A stretch of 28,645 nucleotides of DNA from an uncultured Clostridia bacterium (GCA_958419945.1 CATZIC010000024.1:1-28645), one strand, 5' to 3'. Counted from the first letter of the stretch, positions 7,376-15,668 are shown. A program made the numbers and translations. The notes: generated by a model not told the origin, from the sequence alone.

Positions 7376-7732
7376 ATGCGTAATTTTATAGTAACTATAG
7401 ACGGTAAACAATATGAAGTAGGCGTTGAAGAAGTAGGCGCGACTTCCGCTCCCCAGACCGCTGCACCGGCAGCTACGGCTGCTCCCGTACAGGCAAAGCC
7501 TGCCGCGGCCGCTCCCGCAAACGGAACCAAACTTAACGCTCCTATGCCGGGCATGATCAAAAAACTTGCCGTAGCAAACGGTACGAAAGTTAAAAAAGGC
7601 GACGTAATAGTCGTTTTGGAAGCAATGAAGATGGATAACGACCTTAACGCTCCTTGCGACGGCACCGTTACCTTCACGGTAAGCCAGGGCGCTAACGTAG
7701 AAACAGGCGCAACTTTGGCGGTTATAGCCTAA
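7376..7732 (+). CDS. Biotin carboxyl carrier protein of the decarboxylase
   Basis: This 118-residue biotin carrier has three parts: an N-terminal MRNFIVTIDGKQYEV segment, an Ala/Pro-rich flexible linker (about 23-50), and a C-terminal biotinyl domain with LNAPMPGMI and the biotinylation motif EAMKM. The target lysine is K85, 33 residues from the end, as expected for the family. It carries CO2 between the soluble carboxyltransferases and the membrane pump. A separate carrier is needed here because the OadA-type protein of this operon has no fused biotinyl domain. The ribosome site AAGGAG precedes the start. Confidence 0.95.
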   Translation: MRNFIVTIDGKQYEVGVEEVGATSAPQTAAPAATAAPVQAKPAAAAPANGTKLNAPMPGMIKKLAVANGTKVKKGDVIVVLEAMKMDNDLNAPCDGTVTFTVSQGANVETGATLAVIA

Positions 7733-7752
7733 ATAATAGGAGATTTGCGTGT

Positions 7753-9126
7753 ATGAACTTAGGTACGATACTCGCAAGTGAATTTTGGGAAAGTATAGGC
7801 GGATCGCTATATAACTTGTGGCAACAGACCGGTGTTTTTCAGGGCACGGACTGGCGCAACTACGTAATGATCCTTATATCTTTCATATTATTCTATCTTG
7901 CAATAGTAAAAAAATTCGAACCTTTACTGCTACTGCCTATAGCATTCGGTATGTTTATCGTAAACATTCCGGGCGCTTACGGGGTGCTGTTCGGTACTAA
8001 AGGTTATATCGTAACGGATACCTTATCGAATACAGAAGTGGCAAGAGGTACGGCAGAAGAACTCGCAAAATATTTCGGAATGAATTTCGACGGGCTTGCT
8101 GCGGCTATGAAAGAGGGCTTTACAGCCACTCTAAGCGGCGTAAATTACACTTTTGCTGCCGAACAACTTTCGCTTTCTTCCGAAACCGTTATCAGAAACT
8201 ACGGCTTATTCTACTACATTTACAAGGGCGTTGATTGGGTAATCTTCCCGCCGATTATATTCCTCGGCATCGGTTGTATGACAGACTTTGGTCCCTTGAT
8301 TGCAAACCCCAAGAGCATGATTATCGGGGCGGCGGCTCAGCTCGGTATTTTCGTAACCTTCTTCGGTGCGTTATGCCTTCTCGGCTTTACCCCTATGGAA
8401 TCGGGCGCAATCGCAATTATCGGCGGTGCGGACGGTCCTACGGCTATCTACGTAACTAAAAAACTCGCTGAAGATTTGCTTCCCGCAATCGCTATTTCCG
8501 CATATTCATATATGGCGCTTATTCCTATTATCCAAAAGCCTATTATGAGGCTTATGACGACGGATAAAGAACGCCGTATCAAAATGAAACAGTTAAGAAC
8601 TGTATCAAAACTCGAAAAGATTATATTCCCCATAGCCGTTTCTTTGGTTGTAGGACTTCTTCTTCCCGATGCAATGCCGCTTTTAGGTATGTTAATGCTC
8701 GGTAACTTATTGAAAGAATCCGGTGTTACCGCAAGGCTTTCGGACACCGCGTCCAACGGTCTTATGAACACTATAACCATTTTCCTCGGCGTAATGGTTG
8801 GTTCCAAAGCAATCGGTGCAACCTTCCTTGCATGGAGCACTATAAAGATTATCATTCTCGGTCTTGTCGCATTCTGCTTAGGTACCATCGGCGGACTTTT
8901 GTGCGCAAAGATTATGAACAAGATTTCCGGCGGTCAGATAAACCCGCTTATCGGTTCTGCAGGCGTTTCCGCAGTACCTATGGCGGCAAGAATCTCTCAG
9001 GACGTCGGCAGGGAATACGATCCCGACAACCACTTACTCATGCATGCTATGGGACCTAACGTAGCAGGCGTTATCGGCTCGGCAATAGCGGCAGGCGTTT
9101 TACTTGCCGTATGTCCGTTACTTTAA
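7753..9126 (+). CDS. oadB: Na+-pumping biotin decarboxylase beta subunit (OadB/MmdB/GcdB)
   Basis: This polytopic membrane protein of 457 residues decarboxylates carboxybiotin and exports Na+. Family motifs are clear: FYLAIVKKFEPLLLLPIAFGM (about 47-67), IFPPIIFLGIGCMTDFGPLIANP (164-186), and IGGADGPTAIYVTKKLA, whose Asp (D227) corresponds to the Na+/H+-binding Asp of OadB. A later segment SAGVSAVPMAAR and the C-terminal HAMGPNVAGVIGSAIAAG block are also present. Residues about 75-150 form a hydrophilic insertion between the first transmembrane block and YYIYKGV, longer than in the classic subunit. The ribosome site AGGAGA precedes ATG. The symbol names the family; the donor (oxaloacetate, methylmalonyl-CoA or other) depends on its partners. 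Confidence 0.92.
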   Translation: MNLGTILASEFWESIGGSLYNLWQQTGVFQGTDWRNYVMILISFILFYLAIVKKFEPLLLLPIAFGMFIVNIPGAYGVLFGTKGYIVTDTLSNTEVARGTAEELAKYFGMNFDGLAAAMKEGFTATLSGVNYTFAAEQLSLSSETVIRNYGLFYYIYKGVDWVIFPPIIFLGIGCMTDFGPLIANPKSMIIGAAAQLGIFVTFFGALCLLGFTPMESGAIAIIGGADGPTAIYVTKKLAEDLLPAIAISAYSYMALIPIIQKPIMRLMTTDKERRIKMKQLRTVSKLEKIIFPIAVSLVVGLLLPDAMPLLGMLMLGNLLKESGVTARLSDTASNGLMNTITIFLGVMVGSKAIGATFLAWSTIKIIILGLVAFCLGTIGGLLCAKIMNKISGGQINPLIGSAGVSAVPMAARISQDVGREYDPDNHLLMHAMGPNVAGVIGSAIAAGVLLAVCPLL

Positions 9127-9144
9127 TAAGGAGTGCTAAATATT

Positions 9145-10551
9145 ATGGCTAGAAAAGTTTATATAACAGAAACTATATTGCGTGATGCCCATCAATCGCA
9201 GGCGGCAACAAGGATGACCCTCGAACAAATGCTTCCTATGCTCGATAAGCTCGACGATATCGGCTACTATTCTTTGGAAGCTTGGGGCGGCGCAACCTTC
9301 GATTCCTGCTTAAGATTCTTAAACGAAGATCCGTGGGAAAGATTGCGTATTTTAAAATCACATCTTAAAAAGACTCCTATCCAGATGCTTTTAAGAGGGC
9401 AGAACCTTTTGGGTTACAAGCATTACGCCGACGACGTAGTGGACGAATTCGTTCGTTTAAGCATTAAAAACGGCGTAAAAATCATCAGAGTATTCGACGC
9501 ATTAAACGACGTAAGAAACCTTGAAACGGCTATGAAGGCTATCAAGAAGTACGGCGGCGTATGCGAGGCAACGATCTGCTATACCACAAGCCCCGTACAC
9601 ACCAACGAATATTTCATCAAACTTGCCAAAACCCTTGAAGACATGGGTGCGGACAATATCTGTCTTAAAGATATGGCTAACCTTCTTTTGCCCTATACCG
9701 TTTACGAACTCATTAAGGGCATGAAAAAGGTATTAAAGCCGGAAACCAAAATCCACCTTCACACCCACAATACGTCCGGTACGGGCGATATGGTAAACTT
9801 AAAGGCGATCGAAGCCGGTTGCGATATCGTAGACTGCGCACTGTCTCCGCTCGGTAACGGCACGTCTCAGCCTGCAACCGAACCTTTGGTTGCAACGCTT
9901 CAGGGCACCGAATACGATACGGGTATCGACCTTAATAAGCTACTTCCCATAACCCAATATTTCCGTGGCGTAGCAGACGAATTAAAGGCACGCGGCGTAC
10001 TTTCCGATAAGGTACTTAAAGTTGATATCAACACGCTTGTATATCAGGTTCCTGGCGGAATGCTATCGAACCTTATCAACCAGCTTAAACAGCAGAACAA
10101 GTCCGAAAAACTTATGGAAGTTCTTGCTGAAGTCCCCAACGTAAGAAAGGACTGCGGTTATCCTCCTTTGGTAACGCCGAGCAGTCAAATTGTTGGTACG
10201 CAGGCAGTTTTAAACGTACTTATGGGCGAAAGATACAAGATGGTTACCAAAGAATTTAAAGGACTTTTACGCGGTGAATACGGTAAACTTCCCGCAGAAC
10301 CCAACCAAGAAGTTCTTAAGAAGATTGTCGGCGACGAACCTATGATTACTCACCGTCCCGCAGACGATATCGCACCCGAACTCGAACTTTACAAAAAGGA
10401 ATGTGCGGAATACGTCGAGCAGGAAGAAGACGTTTTGTCCTATGCGGTATTTAATCAAGTTGCAATCAACTTCTTTAAATACAGACAGGCAAAAAAGACG
10501 GGCGTAGATAAAGATCTCGCGTCAAACAAAAACAGAGTATATCCCGCTTAA
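9145..10551 (+). CDS. oadA: Oxaloacetate decarboxylase alpha subunit / pyruvate carboxylase B-type carboxyltransferase (5S-like)
   Basis: This TIM-barrel carboxyltransferase of 468 residues transfers the carboxyl of oxaloacetate to biotin, or the reverse. The first strand ETILRDAHQSQAATRM carries metal ligand D14. K175 in CLKDM is the lysine that becomes carbamylated, and H206/H208 in HLHTHNTSG complete the metal site. A conserved PLGNGTSQPATEPLV segment follows. It ends after the PYC_OADA helical domain, with no biotinyl domain, unlike about 590-residue fused OadA proteins. ATG 9145 is chosen because AAGGAG at 9128-9133 is correctly spaced; a GTG at 9133 overlaps that site. Last gene of the operon. 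Confidence 0.93.
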   Translation: MARKVYITETILRDAHQSQAATRMTLEQMLPMLDKLDDIGYYSLEAWGGATFDSCLRFLNEDPWERLRILKSHLKKTPIQMLLRGQNLLGYKHYADDVVDEFVRLSIKNGVKIIRVFDALNDVRNLETAMKAIKKYGGVCEATICYTTSPVHTNEYFIKLAKTLEDMGADNICLKDMANLLLPYTVYELIKGMKKVLKPETKIHLHTHNTSGTGDMVNLKAIEAGCDIVDCALSPLGNGTSQPATEPLVATLQGTEYDTGIDLNKLLPITQYFRGVADELKARGVLSDKVLKVDINTLVYQVPGGMLSNLINQLKQQNKSEKLMEVLAEVPNVRKDCGYPPLVTPSSQIVGTQAVLNVLMGERYKMVTKEFKGLLRGEYGKLPAEPNQEVLKKIVGDEPMITHRPADDIAPELELYKKECAEYVEQEEDVLSYAVFNQVAINFFKYRQAKKTGVDKDLASNKNRVYPA

Positions 10552-10574
10552 TCGGATATTCGATTTAAACTTTA

Positions 10575-10606
10575 CTTAGCCCGATGGAAAATCCCATCGG
10601 GCTAAG
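10575..10606 (+). other. 13-bp perfect stem-loop at the operon end, no T tract
   Basis: CTTAGCCCGATGG (10575-10587) pairs with CCATCGGGCTAAG (10594-10606). The bases after it are AGAAAATC, so it does not look like a normal intrinsic terminator on either strand. It may stabilise the 3' end or mark processing between the operon and the flavoprotein gene 34 bases later. Confidence 0.7.
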
Positions 10607-10639
10607 AGAAAATCCCGTGCTGAAAACAAGGAGGAAACA

Positions 10640-11854
10640 ATGAAAACCATAGTTATAGGCGGCGGCCCCGCCGGCATGATAGCCTCCTACTTTTCAGCTA
10701 CTACGGGAAACAAAACAATACTTATAGAAAAAAACGAAAAGCTCGGCAAAAAACTGTACATTACGGGTAAAGGTCGTTGTAACGTTACCAATAATTGCGA
10801 CGTGAACGAATTTTTTACAAACGTAATTTCAAATCCACGTTTTTTGACGAGCGCAATTTATAATTTCACCCCGAACGACCTTATAGCGCTTTTGGAAAGC
10901 AACGGATTACAGCTGAAAACCGAAAGGGGAAACAGGGTTTTTCCGGTATCCGATAAATCGTCGGACGTTATTAAAACCATTTCAAATATGCTGAAATTTG
11001 CGGGTGTAGAAGTAAAACTTAACGAAACCGTCGAAAATATTATAGTAAACGACGGAATGGTCGAAAAGGTAGTAACCGACCTTGGCGATTACGAATGTGA
11101 TAAAGTAATCGTGGCAACCGGCGGAATTTCCTATCCGCTGACGGGGTCCACCGGCGACGGATATCATTTTGCCAAAAGGTTCGGTCATAAAGTAACAAAC
11201 CCCGTTCCCGCTTTGGTGCCGTTTAAAATAAAGGGCACTTATTGCACGGAATTATCGGGGCTTACACTAAAAAACATTACACTTAACGTAGATTATAACG
11301 GCAAACGGGTGGTAAGCGAGTTTGGCGAACTTTTATTTACTCACCAGGGCGTTTCCGGTCCCGTTGTCTTAACCGCTTCAAGTAAAATAAACAGGCTTGA
11401 AAAGTCCGCCGTTCGGATGTGGATTGACCTAAAGCCTGCGCTTGACGAAGAAACACTCGATCAAAGAATAATTCGTGATTTCGAGGAACTTAAGAACAGA
11501 GAACTTAAAAACTCTTTGCAAAAACTGCTTCCGTCAAGTTTGATACCCATAGTAATATCGAGAAGCGGTATAAAAGAAAGTAAACGCAATAACGAAATAA
11601 CGAGGGAGGAAAGGCGCAAACTGCTTAACGTATTAAAGCATTTTACCCTCGATTACGACGGATTATGTCCGTTTTCTCAGGCAGTAGTAACCGCAGGAGG
11701 GGTTTCCGTCGATCAGGTAAATCCCAAAACCATGGAAAGCAAACTTGTAAAAGGTTTGTATTTTGCGGGGGAAGTGCTTGACGTTGACGCCTTAACGGGC
11801 GGTTTTAACCTGCAAATTGCCTTCGCCACCGGCGCTAAGGCTGGTTCTATATAA
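10640..11854 (+). CDS. NAD(P)/FAD-dependent oxidoreductase, HI0933/BaiN-like family
   Basis: This 404-residue flavoprotein has the N-terminal dinucleotide motif VIGGGPAGM (about 5-13), then the family hallmark KLGKKLYITGKGRCNVTN (about 35-52), a VIVATGGISYPLTGSTGDGY segment (about 155-174), and the C-terminal FAD closure GLYFAGEVLDVDALTGGFN. These are the signature blocks of the HI0933 family, which includes the bile-acid reductase BaiN and many proteins of unknown substrate. It has a strong AAGGAGG ribosome site. Cofactor binding is confident; the substrate is unknown. A REP-like palindromic repeat starts 7 bases after its stop. Confidence 0.9.
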   Translation: MKTIVIGGGPAGMIASYFSATTGNKTILIEKNEKLGKKLYITGKGRCNVTNNCDVNEFFTNVISNPRFLTSAIYNFTPNDLIALLESNGLQLKTERGNRVFPVSDKSSDVIKTISNMLKFAGVEVKLNETVENIIVNDGMVEKVVTDLGDYECDKVIVATGGISYPLTGSTGDGYHFAKRFGHKVTNPVPALVPFKIKGTYCTELSGLTLKNITLNVDYNGKRVVSEFGELLFTHQGVSGPVVLTASSKINRLEKSAVRMWIDLKPALDEETLDQRIIRDFEELKNRELKNSLQKLLPSSLIPIVISRSGIKESKRNNEITREERRKLLNVLKHFTLDYDGLCPFSQAVVTAGGVSVDQVNPKTMESKLVKGLYFAGEVLDVDALTGGFNLQIAFATGAKAGSI

Positions 11855-11861
11855 GTTATCA

Positions 11862-11912
11862 TCGTCATTGCGATCTCGTCATTGCGAGGAGCGAAGCGAC
11901 GAAGCAATCCAG
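11862..11912. repeat. REP-like palindromic intergenic repeat
   Basis: TCGTCATTGCGA occurs twice (11862, 11877). The second is followed by GGAGCGAAGCGACGAAGCAA, giving ATTGC...GCAAT ends with an internal GCGAAGCGACGAAGC core. Elements with this CATTGCGAG...GAAGCAATC form are widespread dispersed repeats in bacterial genomes. It lies between the flavoprotein and cmk. Confidence 0.75.
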
Positions 11913-12008
11913 ACGTTAAAGTTATTTTACACTAATTATTTTAAATTCCTAATTCCACTTTAAAGATTTAGTTAAATTCTTACTTACTCACGAAAAAAAG
12001 GAGATTAT

Positions 12009-12668
12009 ATGCTTAATATAGCACTTGACGGGCCGAGCGGAAGCGGCAAAAGTACCGTTGCGGGTATTTTGGCGAATAAGCTCGATATACTTCATCTCGA
12101 TACGGGCGCAATGTACCGTGCCTGTGCGCTTGCCGCGCTCAAAAGAAATATAAACTGTCTTGACGAGGAAGCCGTTTCCCGATTTATAGATGACATCGAC
12201 CTTGTTATCCGTTACGAAGACGGCGGACAAAAAACCATTCTCGACGGGGAGGATGTTTCCCAAAAAATCCGCAACAACGAAGTTTCCATGATGTCCTCGG
12301 ACATTTCATCACTTCCGACGGTGCGTCGCAAAATGGTGGAAATGCAAAGAGTAGTAGCAAAAAACAATTCCTGCATACTTGACGGCAGAGATATCGGCAC
12401 GGTGGTTCTTCCCGACGCCGAATTCAAATTTTATATAACGGCAACGCCCGAGGTGCGTGCCGAAAGGAGAAGATTGGAACTTCTTGAAAAGGGGCAGGCG
12501 GTTGAATTTTCAGTTCTCTTAGAGGAAATCAACAGGCGGGACTACAACGACAGCCACCGTAAAATTTCACCGCTTAAACAGGCGGAGGACGCAATTTTGA
12601 TAGACACTTCCGATTTGTCCGTGGAAGAGGTCGTCGATAAGATTGTATCGATTATAAACAATAAATAG
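12009..12668 (+). CDS. cmk: Cytidylate kinase
   Basis: This kinase phosphorylates CMP/dCMP with ATP. At 219 residues it has the normal length. The P-loop is GPSGSGKST at residues 8-16, LDTGAMYR (30-37) is the CMP-kinase nucleotide-binding segment, and ILDGRDIGTVVLPDA (122-136) plus RRDYNDSHR near 176-184 are family signatures. The start is preceded by AAGGAGA. It opens the cmk-plsC-ispH/rpsA cluster, an arrangement conserved in many Clostridia. Confidence 0.97.
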   Translation: MLNIALDGPSGSGKSTVAGILANKLDILHLDTGAMYRACALAALKRNINCLDEEAVSRFIDDIDLVIRYEDGGQKTILDGEDVSQKIRNNEVSMMSSDISSLPTVRRKMVEMQRVVAKNNSCILDGRDIGTVVLPDAEFKFYITATPEVRAERRRLELLEKGQAVEFSVLLEEINRRDYNDSHRKISPLKQAEDAILIDTSDLSVEEVVDKIVSIINNK

Positions 12669-12708
12669 TCAAATCAAAGATAATTCAAGGATTAAGTTTG
12701 GGAAATCT

Positions 12709-13311
12709 ATGTTCATGTATCGTCTTGTAAGGGGAATAGCTTCGGCGTTTATACACCTGTTTTTCCCTTTTAAAGTTATCGGAAAGGAAAATTTATGTAA
12801 AGGTCCGTGCGTAGTGGTTTCCAACCACCTGTCAAACGCCGACGGCTTCATAATAGGAATGCAGTTTAAAGGAAGAATTACCATTCTTGCCAAAAAGGAA
12901 AGTTTTTCATCTAAACCGGTTGCCTGGTTTTTACGCACTTTGGGTGCGGTCCCCATCGACAGGGATAATCCCGACGCCGCAACCATCATAAACTGCATTA
13001 AATCACTGAAAAAAGGGGAAAAAGTACTTATTTTCCCGGAAGGCACGAGGAATAAAACCGATGAACCATTGCTTCCGCTTAAAGGCGGGGCGGCACTTTT
13101 GTCGCTTAAAAGCAAGGTTCCCGTTCAAACGATATTCATTTACGGAAAAAGCAAACTTTTCAGGCGTAATTTTGTAAAAATCGGCGAACCTTTCGAATTT
13201 ACGGAATTTTACGATACCAAAGTCAATGCCGAAATTATCGATAAAGCCGACGAAAAAATAAGACAAATGCTCTTAAAAACGAGGGAAATCCCCGTAAAAA
13301 AAGGTAAATAA
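12709..13311 (+). CDS. plsC: 1-acyl-sn-glycerol-3-phosphate acyltransferase
   Basis: This acyltransferase makes phosphatidic acid from lysophosphatidic acid at the membrane. The catalytic NHxxxxD motif is SNHLSNAD with H40 and D45. The acceptor-binding FPEGTR is at 109-114, and LGAVPIDRD lies between. The protein has 200 residues with a short hydrophobic N-terminus. The start could be 12709 or the in-frame ATG at 12715; the ribosome site (GGGA) is weak for both. The stop is one base from the ATG of ispH-rpsA, so the two are closely coupled. Confidence 0.93.
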   Translation: MFMYRLVRGIASAFIHLFFPFKVIGKENLCKGPCVVVSNHLSNADGFIIGMQFKGRITILAKKESFSSKPVAWFLRTLGAVPIDRDNPDAATIINCIKSLKKGEKVLIFPEGTRNKTDEPLLPLKGGAALLSLKSKVPVQTIFIYGKSKLFRRNFVKIGEPFEFTEFYDTKVNAEIIDKADEKIRQMLLKTREIPVKKGK

Positions 13312-13312
13312 A

Positions 13313-15409
13313 ATGGAAGTTATACTCGCAAAAAACAACGGTTTTTGCATGGGAGTTCGGCGTGCGGTAGACAAAGTCAAAAGTCTGATAGGCGAAAAGG
13401 TTTGCGTTTACGGCGAACTCGTCCACAATAAATCCGTAAACGAGGAACTTGTAAAGTCGGGCGTGAAAATTATTCACTCGCCGAAAGAAGCGGACTTTGA
13501 TAAAGTGGTTATCCGTTCGCACGGGGCTTCCGAAAGCGACCTTGATTATTTCAGATCTATCGGGAAAGAAGTGGTTGATTGCACCTGTCCGTTCGTTTCG
13601 AAAATTCACGAAATCGTAAAAGAATATTCTCAAAAAGGTTACAAAATAATCATTTTAGGTGATAAAAACCACCCCGAAGTTATAGGAACTATCGGTTGGG
13701 TTCAGGGCGATACTCCTATCGTTACTGAGGAATTTGACCCCTCGTATGACTATAATCGGCACGAAAAAGTGTGTATTGTCGCCCAAACCACCTTCAATGA
13801 AACAAAATTAGCGATTTTTTTAGATAATTTTAAAAAAAATTATAGCAAAACAGTTGAGATTTTCCAAACTATTTGCTATACTACAAGGGAGCGTCAGAGG
13901 GAAGTCGCTTTTTTGGCAAAGAATTGCGATGCAATAATAGTTGTCGGGGATAAGGCTTCAAGCAACACCCGCAAACTTTACGAGATATCTTCCCGCTATT
14001 GCACCAACACTTCGTTTGTAAGCGATCCGGCTTTGTTTGACGCATCAAAGCATGTTAATTTTTTAAAGGTAGGTATTGTATCGGGGGCATCTACTCCACC
14101 CGAACAATCAATGGAGGTTTTCTCAAAAATGGAAGAAGTAGTCACTGAAGTTAAAACTGTAAACGAGATGGAAGAAGCTGTTGCCAAGCTTGAAAACGGC
14201 CAACAAAAATTCAGAAAGGGGCAAAAAATAGTTGCAACTATTTCTTCTGCTACGGATGAAGGTTTAGCTTTATACATCAATAATACCAAAAAGGAAATCC
14301 TTCTGCCTAAAGAAGAGCTCGACTGTGAAAAGTACAACAAAGCAGATTATGCATCTAAAGTAGGCGAAGAAATCGAAGTCCTTATCATTGGTCTTAACCC
14401 CGTTCTCCTTTCCGAAAAAGCTATAAGAATGCTTGCGGAAGAAGAAAAAGAAATCGAAGAGATTAAAAACGGCAAAATCTTTACCGTTACTATCGATGGC
14501 ACAAATAAAGGTGGCTTGACCGCAAGATTCGGCACTTACGGTGTATTTATACCGTCCTCTCAAATCAGAATCGGTTTTGCTAAAGAACTCGATAAATACG
14601 TCGGCAAGACTTTAAGGGTCAAAGCCGAAAGAATCGAAACCGCTGAAAGAAGAAAACAAATCGTTGCTTCTCAAAGGGTTATTCTCGAAGCCGAAAAGGC
14701 TCAGAAAGAAGCTGAAAAGGCTCAGAAAGAAGAAGCATTCTTCTCCACCGTTCACACCGGCGACATCGTTAAGGGCAAAGTCGTTAGATTTGCTTCCTTC
14801 GGTGCTTTTGTCGAAGTAAACGGTTTCGACTGCCTTGCTCATATTTCCGATCTTTCCTGGACAGGCGTAAAGAGCCCTGCCGAAGTTTTGGAACTCAATA
14901 CCGAATATGAATTCAAAGTTTTGAAGTGCGACGAAGAAACCAAGAAGGTTTCCATCGGTTATAAACAACTTCAACCCCGTCCTTGGGAAGCTGTTCCCGG
15001 GAAATACTCGGTTGGCGACGTTATTACCGGTAAGATCGTAAGAATCGTTGATTTCGGCGTATTTGTGGAAATCGAAAAAGGTGTTGACGGTTTGGTTCAC
15101 ATTTCCCAGATTTCTCATGAATGGCTTGAAAAACCCACCGAAGGTCTTAAAGTCGGCGACGAAGTTTCCGCAAAGATCATTTCCATCGATTACGAAAAGG
15201 AAAAAATCACCCTTTCCATCAAAGCTTGCTTACCTCAGCCCGAAATGGCTGCTAAGCCGAGGCGTGAAAGAACTTCCGAAGAGGAAGGCGAAGACAAGCC
15301 CAAGAGAGCTAAGAGACGTGAAAGACCTGCCCTTGACGACGGTGAAGTTCACGAATGGAAGGAAAGCGATTTCGGCGGCGCGTCGATTGCTGAACTTTTG
15401 AATAAATAA
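13313..15409 (+). CDS. ispH-rpsA: Bifunctional IspH (HMBPP reductase) - ribosomal protein S1 fusion
   Basis: This 698-residue two-part protein starts with IspH, the last enzyme of the MEP isoprenoid pathway, a 4Fe-4S reductase (about 1-282). The cluster ligands are C12 (NNGFCMGVRRA), C92 (CTCPFV) and C188 (TICYTTRERQ), and the substrate-site SGASTPP is at 257-263. The second part is ribosomal protein S1 with four S1 RNA-binding repeats starting near 303, 387, 483 and 568. Repeats 3 and 4 (GKVVRFASFGAFVEV, GKIVRIVDFGVFVEI) are the closest to consensus. A duplicated charged linker lies at 460-473. The C-terminal tail is basic then acidic. Such fusions are known in Clostridia, so the open frame is not an assembly artefact by itself. 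Followed by a strong terminator. Confidence 0.95.
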   Translation: MEVILAKNNGFCMGVRRAVDKVKSLIGEKVCVYGELVHNKSVNEELVKSGVKIIHSPKEADFDKVVIRSHGASESDLDYFRSIGKEVVDCTCPFVSKIHEIVKEYSQKGYKIIILGDKNHPEVIGTIGWVQGDTPIVTEEFDPSYDYNRHEKVCIVAQTTFNETKLAIFLDNFKKNYSKTVEIFQTICYTTRERQREVAFLAKNCDAIIVVGDKASSNTRKLYEISSRYCTNTSFVSDPALFDASKHVNFLKVGIVSGASTPPEQSMEVFSKMEEVVTEVKTVNEMEEAVAKLENGQQKFRKGQKIVATISSATDEGLALYINNTKKEILLPKEELDCEKYNKADYASKVGEEIEVLIIGLNPVLLSEKAIRMLAEEEKEIEEIKNGKIFTVTIDGTNKGGLTARFGTYGVFIPSSQIRIGFAKELDKYVGKTLRVKAERIETAERRKQIVASQRVILEAEKAQKEAEKAQKEEAFFSTVHTGDIVKGKVVRFASFGAFVEVNGFDCLAHISDLSWTGVKSPAEVLELNTEYEFKVLKCDEETKKVSIGYKQLQPRPWEAVPGKYSVGDVITGKIVRIVDFGVFVEIEKGVDGLVHISQISHEWLEKPTEGLKVGDEVSAKIISIDYEKEKITLSIKACLPQPEMAAKPRRERTSEEEGEDKPKRAKRRERPALDDGEVHEWKESDFGGASIAELLNK
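14690..14731 (+). repeat. 21-bp in-frame tandem repeat in the S1 linker
   Basis: Two 21-bp copies differing at one base encode AEKAQKE twice (residues 460-473). This lengthens the charged helix between S1 repeats 2 and 3. Confidence 0.9.
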
Positions 15410-15426
15410 TTTCTAATCAAATTGCA

Positions 15427-15459
15427 AAGTGGGTATCTGCTTTGATACCCACTTATTTT
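15427..15459 (+). terminator. Terminator after ispH-rpsA
   Basis: AAGTGGGTATC (15427-15437) pairs perfectly with GATACCCACTT (15444-15454), followed by ATTTT. Confidence 0.88.
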
Positions 15460-15502
15460 GTCTGATTTTACGGTATTATTTTTCGATAAAAATTTTTACC
15501 AA

Positions 15503-15574
15503 TAATTTTGGAAATCACGCCAAAATTACTTGACAATGCTTGTTATTTATTATATTATTTATGAGCATTGTTAA
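15503..15574. promoter_or_regulatory. Two inverted repeats framing the tRNA-array promoter
   Basis: TAATTTTGG (15503-15511) and CCAAAATTA (15520-15528) form a perfect 9-bp inverted repeat ending one base before the -35. TTGACAATGCT (15530-15540) and AGCATTGTTAA (15564-15574) form an 11-bp inverted repeat with one mismatch, spanning the -35 and the start site. Confidence 0.6.
15530..15558 (+). promoter_or_regulatory. Promoter of the tRNA array
   Basis: Perfect TTGACA (15530-15535), 17-bp spacer, TATTAT (15553-15558). Confidence 0.85.
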
Positions 15575-15582
15575 TAACCCTT

Positions 15583-15658
15583 CGGGGTGTGGCGCAGTTG
15601 GTAGCGCGCGTGGTTTGGGACCATGAGGTCGTGAGTTCGAGTCTCGTCACCCCGACCA
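15583..15658 (+). tRNA. tRNA-Pro(TGG)
   Basis: Acceptor CGGGGTG pairs with CACCCCG; anticodon loop TTTGGGA; encoded CCA. First of six tRNAs in one transcript. Confidence 0.97.
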
Positions 15659-15668
15659 TGTTATTTAA

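Noticed and set aside
7370..7777. Long minus-strand frames opposite the biotin carrier gene
   Set aside because: They are the antisense of an Ala/Pro-rich, GC-richer coding stretch, with no ribosome site and no recognisable motif.
14612..15118. Minus-strand frame of 168 codons opposite the S1 domains
   Set aside because: Antisense shadow of the ispH-rpsA fusion; low complexity (Phe/Asn-rich), no start signal.
13313..15409. IspH-S1 fusion as a novelty or frameshift artefact
   Set aside because: This fusion and its cmk-plsC context are well known in Clostridia, so it was annotated but not reported as a finding.
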